43,036 nt of DNA from Acidimicrobiales bacterium (GCA_029263175.1 JAJCXZ010000071.1:1-43036), one strand, 5' to 3'; counted from the first letter of the stretch, positions 32,514-41,285 are shown. The notes: generated by a model not told the origin, from the sequence alone. Numbers and translations are program-made.

Positions 32514-33866
32514 ATGGCGAAAACGAGAACGGTCTATCGCTGCACTGACTGTGGGTCGGCGGCACCGAAGTGGGCCGGCCGCTGCGATGGCTGCGGAGAG
32601 TGGAACACGATGGTCGAGGAGCTCGAGGTGCGCCAGGCGACCTCCGCTCCGCTCTCGCCTCCCTCAACACCACAGCCGATGGACGCAGTTACTCATGAGG
32701 ACTCCGCAGCCCGGTCGACTGGGCTGAGCGAAGTCGATCGAGTGCTCGGGGGTGGCCTGGTGCCAGGGTCGGTAACGCTGGTTGGCGGCGAACCTGGCAT
32801 CGGCAAATCCACGTTGTTGCTGCAGCTCCTCGGGGCCGCGGCCAAGACCGGGCTGCGCGGGCTCTACGTGTCCGGTGAGGAATCGGCGGCCCAGGTTCGT
32901 GGCCGTGCTGATCGCCTCTCTGCTGTCCATTCCGACGTGTGGCTCGTGGCGGAGACCGTCCTTCCCCACATCGTCGGGCACCTTGAAGAGATCAAGCCGG
33001 ATCTCGTTGTGATCGACTCGGTGCAAACGCTCCACGACCCGATTCTGGCTTCTGCCCCGGGTTCGGTAGCCCAGGTTCGAGAGTGCGCCCACACGCTCGT
33101 ACAGCACGCCAAGCGGGCGGGCACTGCCGTGCTGCTGGTCGGCCACGTCACCAAGGAGGGCACGCTCGCCGGCCCTCGCGTGCTCGAGCATGTCGTCGAC
33201 ACGGTCCTCGAATTCGATGGCGATCGCCATCACGGCCTGCGCTTGCTGCGGGCCAGCAAGCACCGGTTCGGTCCGACCAACGAGGTTGGCCTGTTGCAGA
33301 TGGACGCCGCGGGGCTCACCCCCGTCGATGATCCGAGTGGCCTTTTCCTGTCCGATCGCGTGACCGGTGTTTCTGGTTCGGCCATCGTGCCGACGGTCGA
33401 CGGCAACCGACCGCTGCTCATTGAGGTGCAGGCGCTCGTTGCGCAGAGCCAGCTCACGAACCCGCGGCGAAGCGCGCAGGGGATCGACCAGGGCCGGCTC
33501 GCGATGCTCCTGGCCGTGATCGAGCGGCGGTGCCGCATCGCGGTGATGACCAACGACGTCTATGCACTCGCCGTCGGCGGCGTCAGAGTCACCGATCCGG
33601 GTGCCGATGCTGCGGTCGCTCTGGCGATTGTTTCATCACTCACCGGGCAGCCGCTTCCCGAGGACCTGGTTGTGATCGGCGAGGTCGGCCTCGGCGGCGA
33701 GCTGCGCCACGTGGGTCACCTCGAGCGGCGGCTCACCGAGTCCGCGCGTATGGGGTTCAAGCGGGCGATCGTGTCGAAGGCGGCAACGGTTGATGTCCCG
33801 GAACTCGAGATCTTGCGGGCGCCGACATTGGCGGCGGCCATGGCCCTCGCCGGCCTTGCCGACTGA
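32514..33866 (+). CDS. radA: DNA repair protein RadA
   Basis: RecA-like branch-migration helicase of 450 residues. The N-terminal zinc finger uses C10, C13, C24 and C27 (YRCTDCGSAAPKWAGRCDGCGEW). Walker A is GGEPGIGKST (91-100), and the RadA-specific KNRFG motif appears as KHRFG in RASKHRFGPTNEVG. The C-terminal Lon-like domain follows (ALAIVSSLTGQPLPEDLVVIGEVGLGGELRHV). The KHRFG variant is common in actinobacteria. Confidence 0.95.
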   Translation: MAKTRTVYRCTDCGSAAPKWAGRCDGCGEWNTMVEELEVRQATSAPLSPPSTPQPMDAVTHEDSAARSTGLSEVDRVLGGGLVPGSVTLVGGEPGIGKSTLLLQLLGAAAKTGLRGLYVSGEESAAQVRGRADRLSAVHSDVWLVAETVLPHIVGHLEEIKPDLVVIDSVQTLHDPILASAPGSVAQVRECAHTLVQHAKRAGTAVLLVGHVTKEGTLAGPRVLEHVVDTVLEFDGDRHHGLRLLRASKHRFGPTNEVGLLQMDAAGLTPVDDPSGLFLSDRVTGVSGSAIVPTVDGNRPLLIEVQALVAQSQLTNPRRSAQGIDQGRLAMLLAVIERRCRIAVMTNDVYALAVGGVRVTDPGADAAVALAIVSSLTGQPLPEDLVVIGEVGLGGELRHVGHLERRLTESARMGFKRAIVSKAATVDVPELEILRAPTLAAAMALAGLAD

Positions 33867-33876
33867 CTATGTGGAT

Positions 33877-33893
33877 TGAACCAACTCGGTTCA
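33877..33893. terminator. Small hairpin between convergent radA and crp-like genes
   Basis: TGAACC-AACTC-GGTTCA forms a 6-bp stem with a 5-nt loop in the 24-bp gap, touching the stop of the minus-strand gene. It is weak and lacks a T-run. It may act as a short bidirectional terminator. Confidence 0.3.
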
Positions 33894-34550
33894 GCGGGCG
33901 CGAATTGTCAGTTGTTCGCGATTGGTGATCACGTAGCGACGGTCGGATTGATCCATCCAGCCGAGCTTCACGAACGAGGCGATGGCCTTGTTGACCCGCT
34001 CGCGGCTGGCGCCGACCATGCCGGCCAACTCCTCTTGGGTGACGGGTAGGACGAACTCATCGCTGTCGCCCGCGAGTTCGAGCAGACGCTTGGCCGTTCG
34101 GCCGGTGACATCCAGGAAGACGGAATCGGCGAGCGCCTGGTCCATGGATCGAAGGCGGCGCGCCAGGAGCTTCACCACACTCCACAGCTCTTGCGGGTGG
34201 CGTCCGTAGATCTCGTGCAGTGGCCCATACGGCACCAGAATGACCGTGGACTGTTCGAGGGCTCGGGCTTCCGCGGACCGACCGTGCCGGTCGAACAGGC
34301 CCATCTCGCCGAAGAGGTCGCCCGGCTCCATGAGCGCCACCACTGACTCGCGCCCGTCGACCGACTTGTTGGCGATGGCGATTCGTCCCGAGATCACGAC
34401 GTAGAGCGCATCAGGCTCCTCATGTTCGGCGAAGAGCACGTCGCCACGGCGCAGAGCACGCTCCTCTGAGGCGGCAACGATCTCCTGCATGCTGTCTTCA
34501 TCGAGATCGCCAAAAAGCAAAGTCGAACGGAGAAGGGTGGAGTCAGTCAT
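33891..34550 (-). CDS. Crp/Fnr-family transcription regulator
   Basis: A 219-residue regulator with an N-terminal cyclic-nucleotide-binding domain. FGEMGLFDRHGRSAEARAL (80-98) corresponds to the phosphate-binding cassette, with R91-S92 at the cAMP phosphate positions, so nucleotide binding is plausible. The C-terminal winged helix holds TQEELAGMVGASRERVNKAIASFVKLGW (171-198). It resembles the actinobacterial GlxR/Cmr group. The start ATG at 34550 is 22 bp from the divergent ispD start; minus-strand TAGTGT lies 11 nt upstream of it. Confidence 0.9.
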   Translation of the reverse strand: MTDSTLLRSTLLFGDLDEDSMQEIVAASEERALRRGDVLFAEHEEPDALYVVISGRIAIANKSVDGRESVVALMEPGDLFGEMGLFDRHGRSAEARALEQSTVILVPYGPLHEIYGRHPQELWSVVKLLARRLRSMDQALADSVFLDVTGRTAKRLLELAGDSDEFVLPVTQEELAGMVGASRERVNKAIASFVKLGWMDQSDRRYVITNREQLTIRAR

Positions 34551-34572
34551 GATTCCCGCCCACACTAGTGAG

Positions 34573-35283
34573 ATGACCCCACCCGATGTTGACTCGGTGC
34601 CCCTGAGGGGCGACAGCGACGTACGGCGCGGGGTTTGGGTCATCGTGGTCGCCGCCGGTTCGGGCTCGCGGTTTGGTTCGCCGAAGCAGTTTCTCGACCT
34701 GGCGGGCGAGCGCGTCATCGACCGGTCGGTGGCCGTGGCGGCGGGCCATGCAGAAGGCATTGTCGTCGTTCTCCCAGCCGACCGTTTGGCCGATGCGGCG
34801 CTTGGCACCGAGTGTGCTGGGGCGACGGTCGTGGCGGTGGCGGGCGCAGGCTCGCGTGCCGGATCGGTTCGTGCCGGCCTCGCCGCCGTGCCTGAGGACG
34901 CACACGTGATCCTGGTCCACGACGGCGCTCGCCCTCTCGCCGACGATGCCATCTACGCGGTGGTGGTGGCGGCGGTTCGGAAGGGTGCCGATGCTGCCGT
35001 GCCTTCGGTCCCTGTCACCGACACGATTCGACGCCAGAGCGGCGGAGTGGTCGACCGGTCGGAGCTCGTGGCGGTACAAACGCCCCAGGGCTTTCTCGCC
35101 TCGGCGCTACGTGCTGCACACGCTTCCGGGATGGATGCGACCGACGACGCCACGCTGGTCGAGGCTGCGGGTGGCACAGTGGTGCTCGTGCCCGGGGATC
35201 CTCGCAACCTGAAACTCACCACTCCGGCAGACCAGCTCGTGGCCGAGGCGCTGTTGACCGACCGGACGGAGCACCGCGCGTGA
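34573..35283 (+). CDS. ispD: 2-C-methyl-D-erythritol 4-phosphate cytidylyltransferase
   Basis: MEP-pathway enzyme that attaches CMP to methylerythritol phosphate. The 236-residue protein has the CTP-binding motif VVAAGSGSRFGSPKQFLDL (25-43), VLVHDGARPL-like ILVHDGARPL, and VAVQTPQGF. The first 20 residues are extra and poorly conserved, so a later start is possible. The stop overlaps the ispF GTG (GTGA). Confidence 0.93.
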   Translation: MTPPDVDSVPLRGDSDVRRGVWVIVVAAGSGSRFGSPKQFLDLAGERVIDRSVAVAAGHAEGIVVVLPADRLADAALGTECAGATVVAVAGAGSRAGSVRAGLAAVPEDAHVILVHDGARPLADDAIYAVVVAAVRKGADAAVPSVPVTDTIRRQSGGVVDRSELVAVQTPQGFLASALRAAHASGMDATDDATLVEAAGGTVVLVPGDPRNLKLTTPADQLVAEALLTDRTEHRA

Positions 35284-35768
35284 GCGACGATCCGATCCCG
35301 TTTCGTGTTGGGCAGGCGTTCGATATTCACGCTCGCTGCGATGACCCCGAGCGCCGCCTGGTGCTCGGTGGGGTCACCTTCCCTGAAGCCGCCGGACTCA
35401 CCGGCCATAGTGACGCCGACGTCGTCGCCCATGTGTGTGCCGACGCGATCCTCGGTGCCTGTGGACTGGGCGATATCGGCCAGATGTTCCCCGATACCGA
35501 TCCCGGGCTCGCCGGCGCCGACAGCATCGAGTTGCTTCGCAGGGCAGCCGCCGCCGTGCACGACGAAGGCTGGCGGGTCGGCAACATCGACTGTTCGGTC
35601 GTTCTCGACCAACCCAAGCTCGCCCCTGTGAAGGATGAAATGCAGCACAACTTGAGTGACGCCGCCGGCGCCCCGGTGACGATCACCGGTCGTCGCACCG
35701 AAGGAGTCGGGGCCCTCGGCCGCGGCGAAGGCATCGCGGCGTGGGCTGTAGCCCTGGTGTTGCGATGA
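35280..35768 (+). CDS. ispF: 2-C-methyl-D-erythritol 2,4-cyclodiphosphate synthase
   Basis: Cyclises CDP-methylerythritol phosphate in the MEP pathway. The 162-residue protein keeps the metal ligands D15, H17 (FDIHA) and H51 in GHSDADVVAHVCADAILGA, plus GDIGQMFPDTDP, TGRRTEGVGALGRGEG. ispD-ispF-rlmB are overlapped by 4 nt each, which indicates one coupled operon; the ispD product feeds ispF indirectly through IspE encoded elsewhere. Confidence 0.95.
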   Translation: MSDDPIPFRVGQAFDIHARCDDPERRLVLGGVTFPEAAGLTGHSDADVVAHVCADAILGACGLGDIGQMFPDTDPGLAGADSIELLRRAAAAVHDEGWRVGNIDCSVVLDQPKLAPVKDEMQHNLSDAAGAPVTITGRRTEGVGALGRGEGIAAWAVALVLR

Positions 35769-36712
35769 GCAACGGACGCGGAGGAAAACGCGGCGGTCGC
35801 CCGCCCGGCAGTGCCCCCAAGGGAGCACGGGGCGCAAAGAAGGCCGGCCGCGGCGGCGGCAAGCCCAACAATCGGGGCAAGGGCCAGCCGAAGCAGACCG
35901 GTCGTCGGGGCGAAGGGCAGCGTGGCACCACGCCGCTGCGCCCCACCGACGAGGACCGTCGTAGCTCACTCGGTGGTGATCAGGTCGAAGGCCGCCACGC
36001 CGTTCGTGAACTGTTGATGGCCGGCACGCGGCGCACCCGTGAGGTGGTCCTTGCCGGCGATCTCGACTCGGCGCCGATTCTCGACGACATCATCGATCTC
36101 GCTGACGAACAGAAGGTGACGTTGCGCGAGATCGCGCGCAGCAAGTTCGAGTCCATGACTCGCACTGACGGTGCTCAGGGTGTTCTGGCCATTGCGGCAC
36201 CCCTTCGCGCCACTGAGTTGGCCGACCTCATGGAGCCCGACATCGATGGAACGAAGCCGTTCCTGCTGCTGCTCGACGGCATCACCGACCCCCACAACCT
36301 CGGCGCCATTCTCCGCACGGCCGAGTGCTGCGGCGTGACCGGCATCATCTTGCCTCGCCATCGAGCAGCTCACGTCACACCGACCGTGGCCAAGACGGCT
36401 GCGGGGGCCATCGAGCACCTCCGTATCGCCGCTGTCGGCGGCCTGCCCTCGGCAATGAAGACACTCAGCAGCCGTGGTATCTGGACCGTCGGCCTCGACG
36501 CTGGTGGCGATCGGTCGATCTTCGATCTCCCGATGGCCGACGAACCCGTCGCGCTCATCCTGGGTGCCGAGGGCCCGGGCTTGTCTCGTCTTGTTCGCGA
36601 GCGCTGCGACACCGTCGCAAGCATTCCGATGCTCGGCGTCCTCGGTTCGCTCAACGTCAGCAACGCCGCCGCCGTCGCCTGCTACGAGATAACCCGCCGC
36701 CGCCAGAGTTGA
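35765..36712 (+). CDS. rlmB: 23S rRNA 2'-O-methyltransferase, RlmB/TrmH (SpoU) family
   Basis: A 315-residue SpoU methyltransferase; family members modify G2251 of 23S rRNA. Residues 1-68 are a basic, Gly/Arg/Lys-rich extension. The substrate-binding domain begins at VEGRHAVRELL. SAM-binding motifs are DPHNLGAILRTAECCGV, LILGAEGPGLSRLV and IPMLGVLGSLNVSNAAAVACYE. A longer in-frame ORF starts at 35741 but ATG 35765 overlaps the ispF stop (ATGA). The stop TGA (36710-36712) belongs to the 31-bp palindrome. Confidence 0.93.
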   Translation: MSNGRGGKRGGRPPGSAPKGARGAKKAGRGGGKPNNRGKGQPKQTGRRGEGQRGTTPLRPTDEDRRSSLGGDQVEGRHAVRELLMAGTRRTREVVLAGDLDSAPILDDIIDLADEQKVTLREIARSKFESMTRTDGAQGVLAIAAPLRATELADLMEPDIDGTKPFLLLLDGITDPHNLGAILRTAECCGVTGIILPRHRAAHVTPTVAKTAAGAIEHLRIAAVGGLPSAMKTLSSRGIWTVGLDAGGDRSIFDLPMADEPVALILGAEGPGLSRLVRERCDTVASIPMLGVLGSLNVSNAAAVACYEITRRRQS

Positions 36713-36738
36713 AACGGGGGTCAGACCCCCGTTTCAAC
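36708..36738. terminator. 31-bp palindrome after rlmB (copy B)
   Basis: Identical to the palindrome at 26587 except for the central base (A instead of T). It begins with the rlmB stop codon in the context agTTGA, exactly as in nudC. It may terminate the ispD-ispF-rlmB operon. Confidence 0.7.
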
Positions 36739-36797
36739 GACCGGTGGCCGAGAGCGCGATGGTGGTTCCGGGGAGCCGGCGTCCGGTCATGGAAGGG

Positions 36798-36870
36798 AGC
36801 CCGCGACAGGAGTTGAACCTGCGACCTGCTGTTTACAAGACAGCTGCTCTACCAACTGAGCTACACGGGC
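36798..36870 (-). tRNA. tRNA-Thr (anticodon TGT)
   Basis: On the minus strand the acceptor arms are GCCCGTG/CGCGGGC (one T-G pair), the anticodon stem is GCTGT/ACAGC with loop CTTGTAA, and the T-arm is GCAGG-TTCAACT-CCTGT. Anticodon TGT decodes ACA. No CCA is encoded (CCC follows the discriminator T), unlike the other tRNA-Thr at 6022. Confidence 0.96.
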
Positions 36871-36951
36871 GAGGCCGGTTGAAACCGACTCGGCAACAAG
36901 CGTAGGGGCATGCGGCGCCACCCAGGGCACAGAATCTGGCAGGCTGTCGGG

Positions 36952-37212
36952 ATGGAGCTCTCTGCACGTGATCTCGCGATCCTCTCTTTCGAGCAATCAT
37001 TGTGGACCGAAGCTGGTCCCAAAGAAGAGGCGATCGCGTCTGAGCTCGGCCTCACGGTCACGCGCTACTACGAACTCCTGAACAATCTGATCGACCGTCC
37101 CGAAGCGGAGGCTCACGACCCCATGGTTGTGCGTCGCCTGCGGCGGATGCGAGATCAACGACGCCAAAGCCGCCAGGACCTCCTGGCCAAGGCCAGCGAG
37201 GAGCTCAGCTGA
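36952..37212 (+). CDS. DUF3263 protein
   Basis: An 86-residue basic helical protein with ELSARDLAILSFEQSLWTEAGPKEEAIASELGLTVTRYYELLNNLIDRPEA, typical of DUF3263. The segment looks like a sigma-70 region 4 or helix-turn-helix motif, and DNA binding is probable though unproved. In actinobacteria this family precedes a LytR_C protein, as here, with overlapped stop and start (ATGA at 37210-37213). Confidence 0.87.
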   Translation: MELSARDLAILSFEQSLWTEAGPKEEAIASELGLTVTRYYELLNNLIDRPEAEAHDPMVVRRLRRMRDQRRQSRQDLLAKASEELS

Positions 37213-37886
37213 TGACCGCCCCGGGACGTTATGCATCCAACGACGGGTCCTTTGCCCGTTCCACCGGCAATGCCGCTGCCCGAGGCGGTGCCCTCATCGC
37301 AGTGGCCGTCCTGATCGGCATCCTCCTGCTCTGGAAGGGCGGGGTTGGCGGCGACGGCAGCGCGGTTGCGATCCAAGACGACACCGGCGGCGCCGACACC
37401 GCTGCGACCGATGATTCATCCACCGGCACCGATGACAGCACGGATTCTGCCGACGATGGCAGCGGCTCTGACGACGGCACCGACGATGAGAGCCTCGCGG
37501 TCGACGATGGCACCACCGACGACACCACCACGGACACAACTCCGGTTACGCCCACCGCTCGTCCCGTGGGCGAGGTCAAGGTGATGGTGGCGAACGGTGC
37601 GGGAGTGAACGGCTTGGCCGGCGCCCAGTCTGGTGTGCTGACGACGGCCGGTTATGTCGCAGTTCCGGTCAATGCGGCACTGGGGACAGAGATCTCCACG
37701 GTTTGGTACATCGAGGGCTACGACGTCGACGCCGTCGGTGTGGCCGAGGCGTTGGGCGGGTCTGAGGTCCATCTCCGGCCGCTCGGTGGAACTGATCCGC
37801 TGGCCCTCGTGAAGGAGGGCGACGCACTCGGGAACGAGGACGCCCATGTGTGGGTAGTGCTCGGCAGCGATGGAGCCCTGGGCTAA
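37212..37886 (+). CDS. LytR_C-domain membrane protein
   Basis: A 224-residue single-pass membrane protein. The cytoplasmic N-terminus is followed by a helix at about 25-42 and an Asp/Ser/Thr-rich linker (about 55-108). The C-terminal LytR_C domain (about 118-224) begins with EVKVMVANGAGVNGLAGAQSG. The closest known type is the mycobacterial VirR/Rv0431-like group, which influences cell-envelope and vesicle formation. Its coupling to the DUF3263 gene suggests a shared role, of unknown nature. Confidence 0.85.
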   Translation: MTAPGRYASNDGSFARSTGNAAARGGALIAVAVLIGILLLWKGGVGGDGSAVAIQDDTGGADTAATDDSSTGTDDSTDSADDGSGSDDGTDDESLAVDDGTTDDTTTDTTPVTPTARPVGEVKVMVANGAGVNGLAGAQSGVLTTAGYVAVPVNAALGTEISTVWYIEGYDVDAVGVAEALGGSEVHLRPLGGTDPLALVKEGDALGNEDAHVWVVLGSDGALG

Positions 37887-37907
37887 GCCCCAAACCAAGA
37901 AAGCCGC

Positions 37908-38681
37908 GTGACACATCATCCGCTCGACCGTTTCGGTTGGGCGCCGGGACGAGCTGGGCTGTTCCTCGACTTCGACGGAGTGCTCTCCGACATCGCACCG
38001 ACACCCGACAGCGCGGTGGCGCGAGACGGCATCCCGGAACTGCTCGAAGCACTCCAGGAGCGTCTCGGGCGCGTGGCGATCGTGTCAGGTCGTCCGGTTG
38101 GCTATCTCGAGTCGATGATTCCAGCGTCGGTCGACATCGTCGGCCTTTACGGGCTCGAATGGCGATCCGCTGGTGTTCACCACACGTTGCACGAGGCGGA
38201 ACCGTGGCGGTCGGTCATGCGTGAGCTGGGCGAGGAGGCGGTGGCCGAGTTCGGAAACGATGTGGTCGAGCCGAAGGGCATTTCACTCACCCTCCACTAT
38301 CGCGGCGATGCGACGCTGGCCCAGCCCATCGCGGCGTGGTCCAAGGAAGCGGCTCGTTCCACCGGCGCCGAAGCTCGCCCGGCCAAGCTGTCCTACGAAA
38401 TCCATCCGCCGATCCACCGCGACAAGGGCACGGCGCTTGTGAAACTGGCGGAGGATCTCGACCCGGTGGCCTATATCGGCGACGATCTGGGCGATCTCCC
38501 CGCGTTTGATGGGCTCGATGAGTTGGCTCAGCATGGGGTGGCCACTGTGCGGGTCGCCGTGTCGTCGGAGGAGGCGCCGCCGATCCTTCTCAGCCGGGCC
38601 GACCTTGTGGTCGACGGCCCCGAGGGAGCTCAGGCGCTGCTGGAGGAGCTGCTCGAACGGGTGTCGTCAGCGCCGCGCTGA
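37908..38681 (+). CDS. otsB: Trehalose-6-phosphate phosphatase
   Basis: A 257-residue HAD phosphatase that releases trehalose from trehalose-6-phosphate. The DFDGVLSDIAPTP motif (D21 nucleophile, D23) starts the domain. IVSGRP, GLYGLEWRSAGV, and YIGDDLGDLPAF are the remaining motifs, and SLTLHYRG is the family's cap signature. The GTG start lies 21 nt after the LytR_C gene. It is convergent with otsA and the two coding ends overlap by 15 bp. Confidence 0.91.
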   Translation: MTHHPLDRFGWAPGRAGLFLDFDGVLSDIAPTPDSAVARDGIPELLEALQERLGRVAIVSGRPVGYLESMIPASVDIVGLYGLEWRSAGVHHTLHEAEPWRSVMRELGEEAVAEFGNDVVEPKGISLTLHYRGDATLAQPIAAWSKEAARSTGAEARPAKLSYEIHPPIHRDKGTALVKLAEDLDPVAYIGDDLGDLPAFDGLDELAQHGVATVRVAVSSEEAPPILLSRADLVVDGPEGAQALLEELLERVSSAPR

Positions 38682-40055
38682 TCGAGCGGCCGCGAGCTGA
38701 TCGTCCAGCCAGTCGCCCGGGTCACGTTCGCGGGCAACGATGTCGAGGGCCGCAGCCGCCGTTGCCCGTTCCGCGGACGACCGATCGAGTGCCGTGGCGA
38801 GTGCGGCAGCTTGCGCGGCGATGTCATAGGGGTTCACGCTCAGCACGACGTCCGCCATCTCGTCGTGGATGCCGGCCTCACGGCTGAGGATGACCGAGCC
38901 GTGGCGTTCGTTGACCAAGGGACCTTCTTTGGCAACGAGGTTCAGCCCATCGCGGATCGGATTGACGAGCAGCACGTCGTAGCGGCGCAGGTGGGCCACC
39001 GAACGCGGGAAGTTGTCGCTCAGATCGAGTTCGATCGGACTCCACCCGTCGAAACCCCATCGGCGATTGATGACGTCGGCCAGCGACTCGACTTCCTGGC
39101 GGTACGCCAGGTACTCGGGCAGGCCCTCACGGCTCGGGTACCCCAGCGCACGAAAGATGACCGAGCCACGCAGGTCGGGTCGATTGCTGAGCATCAGGTC
39201 GTAGGCGCGGAAACCGCGAAGGAGATTCTTCGACAGTTCGATTCGATCCACACGAAGGATCAGCTGCCGCTCGCCCAGATGATCGTCGAGTTCAGTGACT
39301 GCGGCCTCGCAGGCTGCGCCGCTCGCCACCGCGCCGATATCCTCGGCATCGGGCGCCAGAGGGGCGACGAACGTGGCCGGGGTGTGACCCAGCACGTCCT
39401 CGCAGGACGCAACGAAGTCAGCCGCCCAGCGTGCCGAATGGAAGCCGCAAACGTCGTGGCCGGCCATCCCCTCGAGGAGTTCGGTCGCAGCATCGTGGGG
39501 CATGACGCGCATCAGCATCGGTGGCGCGAACGGTGTATGCGAGAAGTGAACAGTGGTGACGTCGGGACGAGCAGTTCGAAGCATCGGGCCGAGCAGAGCC
39601 AGGTGGTAGTCCTGCACGAGCACGGTGGCGTTGGCCGGTGCATCAGTGGCGACCACCTCTGCGAACGCCTCGTTGTAGGTGCGATATGACGCCCACGCCT
39701 CGAGCCACCCATCGTCGATCAACGGCCGCCGGCTGAGGTCGTGGAGTCCGTGGTGGAGAAACCAGAGGGTCGCGTTGCAGATGATGTCGTAGGCCTGGCG
39801 TAACACCGTGGGATCGATGGCGAGCGTGCGCACCCGCATGCCCTCGGCTGCGATGACCCCCTCAGCGGCGGCGGCTCGGTCACCGTCTGACAATGCCGCG
39901 GCGATCCACATCGTGTCGGTGCCCACAACCAGGGGGGCGAGTCCGCTGACGAGGCCACCGGCACCTCGTTTCGCGACGAGCTGACCGTCGGTCTCGCTGA
40001 ACGACAGGGGGCCCCGATTCGACACGAGAACAATGGGCGAGGTCACATTTGTCAC
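38667..40055 (-). CDS. otsA: Trehalose-6-phosphate synthase (GT20)
   Basis: Makes trehalose-6-phosphate from UDP/ADP-glucose and glucose-6-phosphate. The 462-residue GT20 enzyme shows IVLVSNRGPLSF, LVQDYHLALLGPMLR, VHFSHTPFAPP, CGFHSARWAADF, the RVDRIELSKNLLRGFRAY motif, and YDVLLVNPIRDGLNLVAKEGPLVN. The GTG at 40055 begins at the family's N-terminus; the longer in-frame ORF to 40442 overlaps the glycerate kinase and is rejected. A related glycosyltransferase specificity, such as glucosylglycerol phosphate, cannot be excluded by eye. Confidence 0.88.
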   Translation of the reverse strand: MTNVTSPIVLVSNRGPLSFSETDGQLVAKRGAGGLVSGLAPLVVGTDTMWIAAALSDGDRAAAAEGVIAAEGMRVRTLAIDPTVLRQAYDIICNATLWFLHHGLHDLSRRPLIDDGWLEAWASYRTYNEAFAEVVATDAPANATVLVQDYHLALLGPMLRTARPDVTTVHFSHTPFAPPMLMRVMPHDAATELLEGMAGHDVCGFHSARWAADFVASCEDVLGHTPATFVAPLAPDAEDIGAVASGAACEAAVTELDDHLGERQLILRVDRIELSKNLLRGFRAYDLMLSNRPDLRGSVIFRALGYPSREGLPEYLAYRQEVESLADVINRRWGFDGWSPIELDLSDNFPRSVAHLRRYDVLLVNPIRDGLNLVAKEGPLVNERHGSVILSREAGIHDEMADVVLSVNPYDIAAQAAALATALDRSSAERATAAAALDIVARERDPGDWLDDQLAAARSARR

Positions 40056-40079
40056 GCTAACCGGCCCATCATGGGGGCT

Positions 40080-41072
40080 ATGCGACTCCTCGCTTGTCCC
40101 GACAAGTTCCGTGGCACCCTCACGGCTACGGAGGCAGGCGCCGCCATCGCAGCCGCCGCCGCGGATGCTGGATGGACGGCGTCGTGCCAGCCAATGGCAG
40201 ATGGGGGGGAGGGCACGCTGGATGCCTTCGGCGGATCCAACCGCACAACCGCGGTCACGGGTCCGCTCGGAGTGCCGGTGGACGCCCGTTGGCGACTCCG
40301 TGCGGATCACGCCGTGATCGAGATGGCAGAAGCGTCGGGCTTGGTGTTGGCAGGGGGTGCCGAGGCGAATGACCCAATGGAGGCGACAACCGCCGGCACC
40401 GGTGAACTCATCGCGGCCGCGGCGGAGGCCGGCGCCCGCCACATCGTGGTGGGACTCGGCGGCTCAGCTACGACCGACGGTGGCCTCGGCGCACTGAAGG
40501 CGATGGCCCCATTGCCGCGTTTTCGCGGGGTCGACCTCGAGGTGGCATGCGATGTCACAACCCTCTTCGCGGACGCTGCAGCCGTGTTCGGTCCGCAGAA
40601 GGGGGCCAGTGCAGCCCAGATCGCCCTGCTCACCCGGCGTCTCGACCGGCTCGCCGAGATCTACGAGCGCGAGCACGGGGTGGCCGTCGGACGGCTGCCG
40701 CGTTCGGGCGCGGCCGGTGGGCTGGGTGGAGGCCTGGCGGCGGCGGGGGCATCGCTTCGAGACGGATTCGAGCTCATCGCGGAGGAGGTGGATCTCTATG
40801 GTCAGATCGAAGCGGTTGACCTGGTCGTCACCGGTGAAGGTGCACTCGACAACACATCGTTTGACGGAAAGGTCGTAGGCGGCGTGCGACGTCTTGCGGA
40901 GGCGGCCGGAGTGCCCGTCGTGGCCGTTGTCGGCTGTGCCGCGCCAGCACCCGATGCGGGTTGGCCGCTCGATCTGATCGATCTGAGCGAGTTGTACGGG
41001 CCGGAGCGGGCGATGAGCGACGCTGCCGGTTGTGTGACTGAAGCGGTCAGCGATTGGCTTTCGCGGAGATGA
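40080..41072 (+). CDS. Glycerate kinase
   Basis: A glycerate kinase of the GlxK/GarK (type I) family, about 330 residues, phosphorylating glycerate with ATP. Features are MRLLACPDKFRGTLTATEA at the N-terminus, QPMADGGEGTLDA, VGLGGSATTDGGLGAL, GPQKGAS, GAAGGLGGGLAA and VVTGEGALDNTSFDGKV. ATG 40071 is also possible; 40080 matches the family start. The gene is divergent from otsA with 24 bp or less between starts. Its C-terminal codons overlap the end of the next, minus-strand gene. Confidence 0.92.
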   Translation: MRLLACPDKFRGTLTATEAGAAIAAAAADAGWTASCQPMADGGEGTLDAFGGSNRTTAVTGPLGVPVDARWRLRADHAVIEMAEASGLVLAGGAEANDPMEATTAGTGELIAAAAEAGARHIVVGLGGSATTDGGLGALKAMAPLPRFRGVDLEVACDVTTLFADAAAVFGPQKGASAAQIALLTRRLDRLAEIYEREHGVAVGRLPRSGAAGGLGGGLAAAGASLRDGFELIAEEVDLYGQIEAVDLVVTGEGALDNTSFDGKVVGGVRRLAEAAGVPVVAVVGCAAPAPDAGWPLDLIDLSELYGPERAMSDAAGCVTEAVSDWLSRR

Positions 41073-41271
41073 CCCAACCGACAGCTGCGACGATGACTAC
41101 GAGTACGAGCCCGAATTTGATGATGCCGATCAGCGAAGCGAGCACCCACTGAACCGCAGTGACGGCGCCGAAGACAGCCAGGGCGGCGATCACCACGATC
41201 GCCGGGAACGGCAGGCTGCCGGAACGACGAGGATTCTGTGCTGAGTTGGCCTTTGCCGGGGTGTTGCCCAC
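41047..41271 (-). CDS. Small two-helix membrane protein
   Basis: A 74-residue protein with a hydrophilic N-terminus (Asn, Lys, Pro and Arg) and two hydrophobic stretches at about 22-46 and 50-69. No family is recognised. A GTG start at 41271 has TAGCCT 6 nt upstream and GGGAG directly before it. The 3' end overlaps the glycerate kinase by 26 bp on the opposite strand. Confidence 0.65.
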   Translation of the reverse strand: MGNTPAKANSAQNPRRSGSLPFPAIVVIAALAVFGAVTAVQWVLASLIGIIKFGLVLVVIVAAVGWVISAKANR

Positions 41272-41277
41272 TCCCTT

Positions 41278-41283
41278 AGGCTA
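41278..41283 (-). promoter_or_regulatory. Putative -10 element of the small membrane protein gene
   Basis: On the minus strand TAGCCT ends 6 nt before the GTG at 41271. Confidence 0.38.
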
Positions 41284-41285
41284 GA

